Shown: positions 61,101 through 64,000 of the stretch, piece by piece
How positions within the stretch are numbered: the first letter of the stretch is position 1
Layout of the letters: the number at the start of each line of letters is the position of its first letter
Source: Pleurodeles waltl
Lineage: Eukaryota > Chordata > Amphibia > Caudata > Salamandridae
DNA: 64,000 nucleotides
NCBI RefSeq assembly: GCF_031143425.1
Contig: NC_090445.1
Location: 816,308,317 to 816,372,316, forward strand
Direction: 5' to 3'
Notes under the pieces: generated by a model
What the model was told of the DNA's origin: nothing
The model's input: the letters and a program-made list of their open reading frames with translations, nothing else
Database searches by the model: none
Made by a program: the position numbers and the translations under genes

Positions 61101-62589
61101 GGCACACAGGCTCTGATCAAGGAAAGAAGGGTTTCACCATCTTGGATTTAGGCAGAGATGGGCACTGTTGTTTTGTTTATATTAGGGCACACAGGAAATG
61201 GTGCACAAGTGGGTATAGGTATCCATAGGAACTTTTTCTTTATTAGTGAGGGAGTGACCAGGGTTTTGTCCACTCAGCGGCTGGTGCCAAGCATAAATGT
61301 GGCATCACAGGGACCCTCTTCAGAACACTTCTGGACCTGTGGAAAGATCAGAAGAAGATGGAAACTGCTTTCTATGACCTGAGAAATGCTCTGAAGTACT
61401 GGGTCTGCTCTCTTTTGTACTCAAGACAAATAGGTGGACTCCAAGAGTCACAAGGCTGAACTTATTTTCAAATTGCAATGACACAACAAGCTACAAGAGG
61501 CCTTTTGTGCAACTGCCCAGCTACCCTGGACTTTGGTGATGGCCTCTGCAGGAGTGAGTGTTGATACCCGAGTGCTGTCTCCAGGTCCTAGGTCTTTGTT
61601 TGGCATCAAAGTGTATTTCTTCTATCGCCTCTAAAATCCATGGACTTAGAAACGTTTTGACTCGAAAGACCTCCTGAGAACCGGAATAAACTTGTCAAGC
61701 CAATCCAATGAAGGTGTGTTGCCACTGGGTCAAAGATTCAGTTTTTCCTTGCTGGGAGATGTTCCACTACCGCAAGTTCTATTTAGAGGGAACTCCCTGT
61801 GAAAATATCCGGCCTCATAGAGTCCTCTTTAGTTGCAGCCTGCAGCCTAGCAATGTCGAAAAAATCTGAGCTACAAAAAACTGATGCAGTCCGAATGTAG
61901 AAATCTTCCTCAGGTGGAACCAGCTGGAGTTTATTACTGTGATGGTACTGCGTCAATACTTTAGAAATTTCCTCTAAATTAAGCCTGTCTCCGCTGTGGC
62001 TAAGCTACCAGGGGGTCAAGCTTGAGTTTATTTGGTGACAGAGTTTCAGCATGACAAGGATTGTGGTAGTTACTTGAGGTGGGTATTACAACCTCAATTT
62101 CTTACATTGGTGTTCAGTGTAGGATCAGGACTTGTGTTTCAGTAGTACCACTCAGTGACTGAAATTGAAATCAAAAAGTTCTTTGTAATCTGACATCAAA
62201 ATTGACTGAGATTTAATTGGCCATTTTTTGATTTTTTCAAATTTTTATTCCTACCCTCTAAGGTTTTCACCTGTGATTTTTGGAAAGGCAGAAAGGAACC
62301 TGAGAGCCACTGAGCACCTCAATGTGATAGCTGAAAATTTGGTATCTGAGATGGAGTCAATTACGTGCAGTATTTCTGTGTAATCATCCTTTGAGGAATT
62401 GGGTCAGAGTAATTAACTGGCTCCAAAGGAGGTTCCCAAAGTGCCTCTTTTCTGAGGAAGTACACAGAATAATAGTGGGCACCAGTAGAGTTCTAGGAAA
62501 ACAAGGAGGGAGAAGAAGGCCAAGAAATACAGAGATGTGAACATGCAAAAGAACAAAGAAACAAACCCTAGGAGAATAGGAAAGTATGA
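58178..62589. other. 4.4-kb spacer, no gene recognised
   Basis: No open frame shows a family I recognise and no paired repeat ends were found. It holds a short TA tract (58919-58934) and the 98-bp duplication listed separately. Part of it may be very old transposon sequence. Confidence 0.55.
59499..59694 (+). repeat. 98-bp tandem duplication
   Basis: gtcttacctgattctgaag at 59499 and gtcttccctgaatctgaag at 59597 begin two copies about 90 percent alike over 98 bases. Confidence 0.92.
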
Positions 62590-64000
62590 ACTCCAGTGAC
62601 TACAATATATTACAGGTAACAAATTTATCTAAAAGAAAGTTGAATTATATTGAATTAGAAGTATTGCAAAAAGGTTTAACATTTTGTCCAACAAAGCAAT
62701 GTGATTTTACAGAATTGAAGAGAGATGAACATACTTTTGCTAGGAAATTGATACTTAGAAAATATTATGCAACTCTGGATAGTAAGAAACCACAGAGTGT
62801 TCAGAGTATAAAGTGATCTGAATTTTCTATATATGATGTACAGGATGTACACAGGATGTGCACATATTGGTGAAAATAAATGATGGAGATGAACCTGGAA
62901 TTGAGGATGTATATGAATTATTGAATGTAGAAAGGGTCTTGAATTGTAACAGTGGTCTTGGGCTTCCACCGAAGCTTGTCCTACAGGAAAACAGTTTTTG
63001 AATAATGACAAGTTTGCCAAAAAGATGGTGGATGATTTACATAAGTTAGTGGATAAACCGTTTGAAGAAAAATGAGGCTTGGTTACATCATAAAGGGTAA
63101 ACAACAAAAGGCACTCGTTATATTAACACAATTTAACACAATTTAACAAATAGTACTACGAAGTCAGTGTTCTGGAAGCAAAACAACATTGCATATATTT
63201 CCGGAGGAATATAGTAAACATATATTGAAACAATGGGGTGGGGTCCTTCCAGGGTGCACTGTTTGTTGATATTGTTTACATCTGACATTCACCTCATTGC
63301 CCCGAGCGCCAATTTTCTCCCACTAGAGTACACCCGCATTGAGTTACATCATAAAGGGGGCAGTCTGTCCAATGATGATAGTAAAGCTTTGAACAGTTTG
63401 GATACTGATGATTCTATTTTGATAGATGAGGCTGACAAGAGAGGCAACATTTTCATAATGCAGAGAACGCTTTATGACTGAGATTTTTATACAACTTAAT
63501 AGTGTTAAGTATTCTGTTAAATTGTGGAGTTACCCAATAGAAAGAGCAGAATGGATTATCTTTGACACATTGTTTGACTGGAAGGAAATTGTATTAAACA
63601 ATGACACTGAATATACATATTTAAAACTAGAAAATCTGTGTTATCCCTTTCTTTATGTTTTACCTAAGGAACACAAGTCTGATGGATCTCTCCCTGAAAG
63701 ACCAATTATATTTGGTCTGGGGAGTTTAACAGAACGTCTTTCTAAATATGCAGCATTTTTGTAACCATTGATCTCAAACCTACCTCTGTATATAAGGGGT
63801 ACCATAGATGCACTAAATAAATTGAGTGATATTCTATGGGATTCCAGTATAGCTGTAGTGGACCTTTGTACTTGTATGCAAAAGGAGTTTGAACTTAAGG
63901 ACATGAAACATTTTTTATTCTCTTGAAAAGCAAATTTTGCTGAACATTAAAAAATGTTGGTTGAAATGGCTGACTTGATTTTGACAAATATTTTGTTTTG
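62590..64000 (+). pseudogene. Penelope-like element, reverse transcriptase region, decayed and cut by window end
   Basis: Open pieces in different frames carry the Penelope order. First ELEVLQKGLTFCP and a basic FARKLILRKYY helix (about 62650-62765). Then a DEADKRGNIFIM block (about 63424-63460; families usually have ADKGGN). Then YTYLKLENLCYPFLYVLPKEHK (about 63616-63680, like the FYLLPKIHK box), RPIIFGLGSLTERLSKY (about 63700-63755), and after a stop ISNLPLYIRGTIDAL. Penelope-like elements use a telomerase-related reverse transcriptase, often with a GIY-YIG nuclease, which would lie past the window end. At least four stops or shifts are visible (near 62815, 63480, 63764 and 63925). Confidence 0.8.

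Overview
The window is eukaryotic, transposon-dense genomic DNA with no host gene that I can support. Evidence: spliced genes with GT..AG introns inside transposons, a poly(A)-tailed LINE, long TA/GATA microsatellites, tandem satellites, and no bacterial operon architecture. The mix of L1-type and CR1/L2-type LINEs, a Penelope-like element and many Harbinger (PIF/Harbinger) elements and their MITEs fits a giant amphibian genome, most likely a salamander or newt. Large Harbinger expansions are known in the newt Pleurodeles. The species call is inference; nothing here proves it.

Layout. 1-5431: 3' part of an L1-type LINE (ORF1p C-terminus, decayed ORF2 with endonuclease and reverse transcriptase, poly(A) tail). 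5432-7728: LTR-like repeat. 9327-12304: a second LTR/TIR-like repeat that carries a nested MITE and sits between microsatellites. 13835-14343: gag zinc-knuckle relic. 14904-21647 (A), 26234-34331 (B) and about 37216-47656 (C): three related long Harbinger elements, with A inverted relative to B and C. Between and after them lie a CR1/L2 fragment (22845-24030), several short Harbinger-type MITEs (24809, 36597, 47745, 49473, 55489) and a 1.3-kb non-autonomous element (56839-58177). 52044-53790: diverged tandem array of about 350-bp units. 62590-64000: decayed Penelope-like reverse transcriptase running off the window.

The main biology is in the three long Harbinger copies. Each has the same plan: a DDE transposase of the HARBI1 type on one strand, and two different Myb/SANT-like DNA-binding genes on the opposite strand. 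The transposase has a conserved 83-bp candidate 5' exon near one terminal inverted repeat (seen in A and C), so one Myb gene lies antisense inside the transposase's long first intron. In PIF/Harbinger elements the Myb-like protein is known to bind DNA and to help bring the transposase to the nucleus and the ends; here there appear to be two such partners. All copies are broken by stops, frameshifts or deletions. Copy B has the best transposase, with only two stop codons.

Comparing the copies gives the most interesting observations: an intron in the transposase that is present in A and C and precisely absent in B; repeat arrays that start as short runs in A (55- and 74-bp units), are larger in B (64- and 74-bp) and become a 2.2-kb satellite with higher-order structure in C (82-bp units); and different in-frame coding minisatellites in the C-terminal part of the second Myb gene in each copy.
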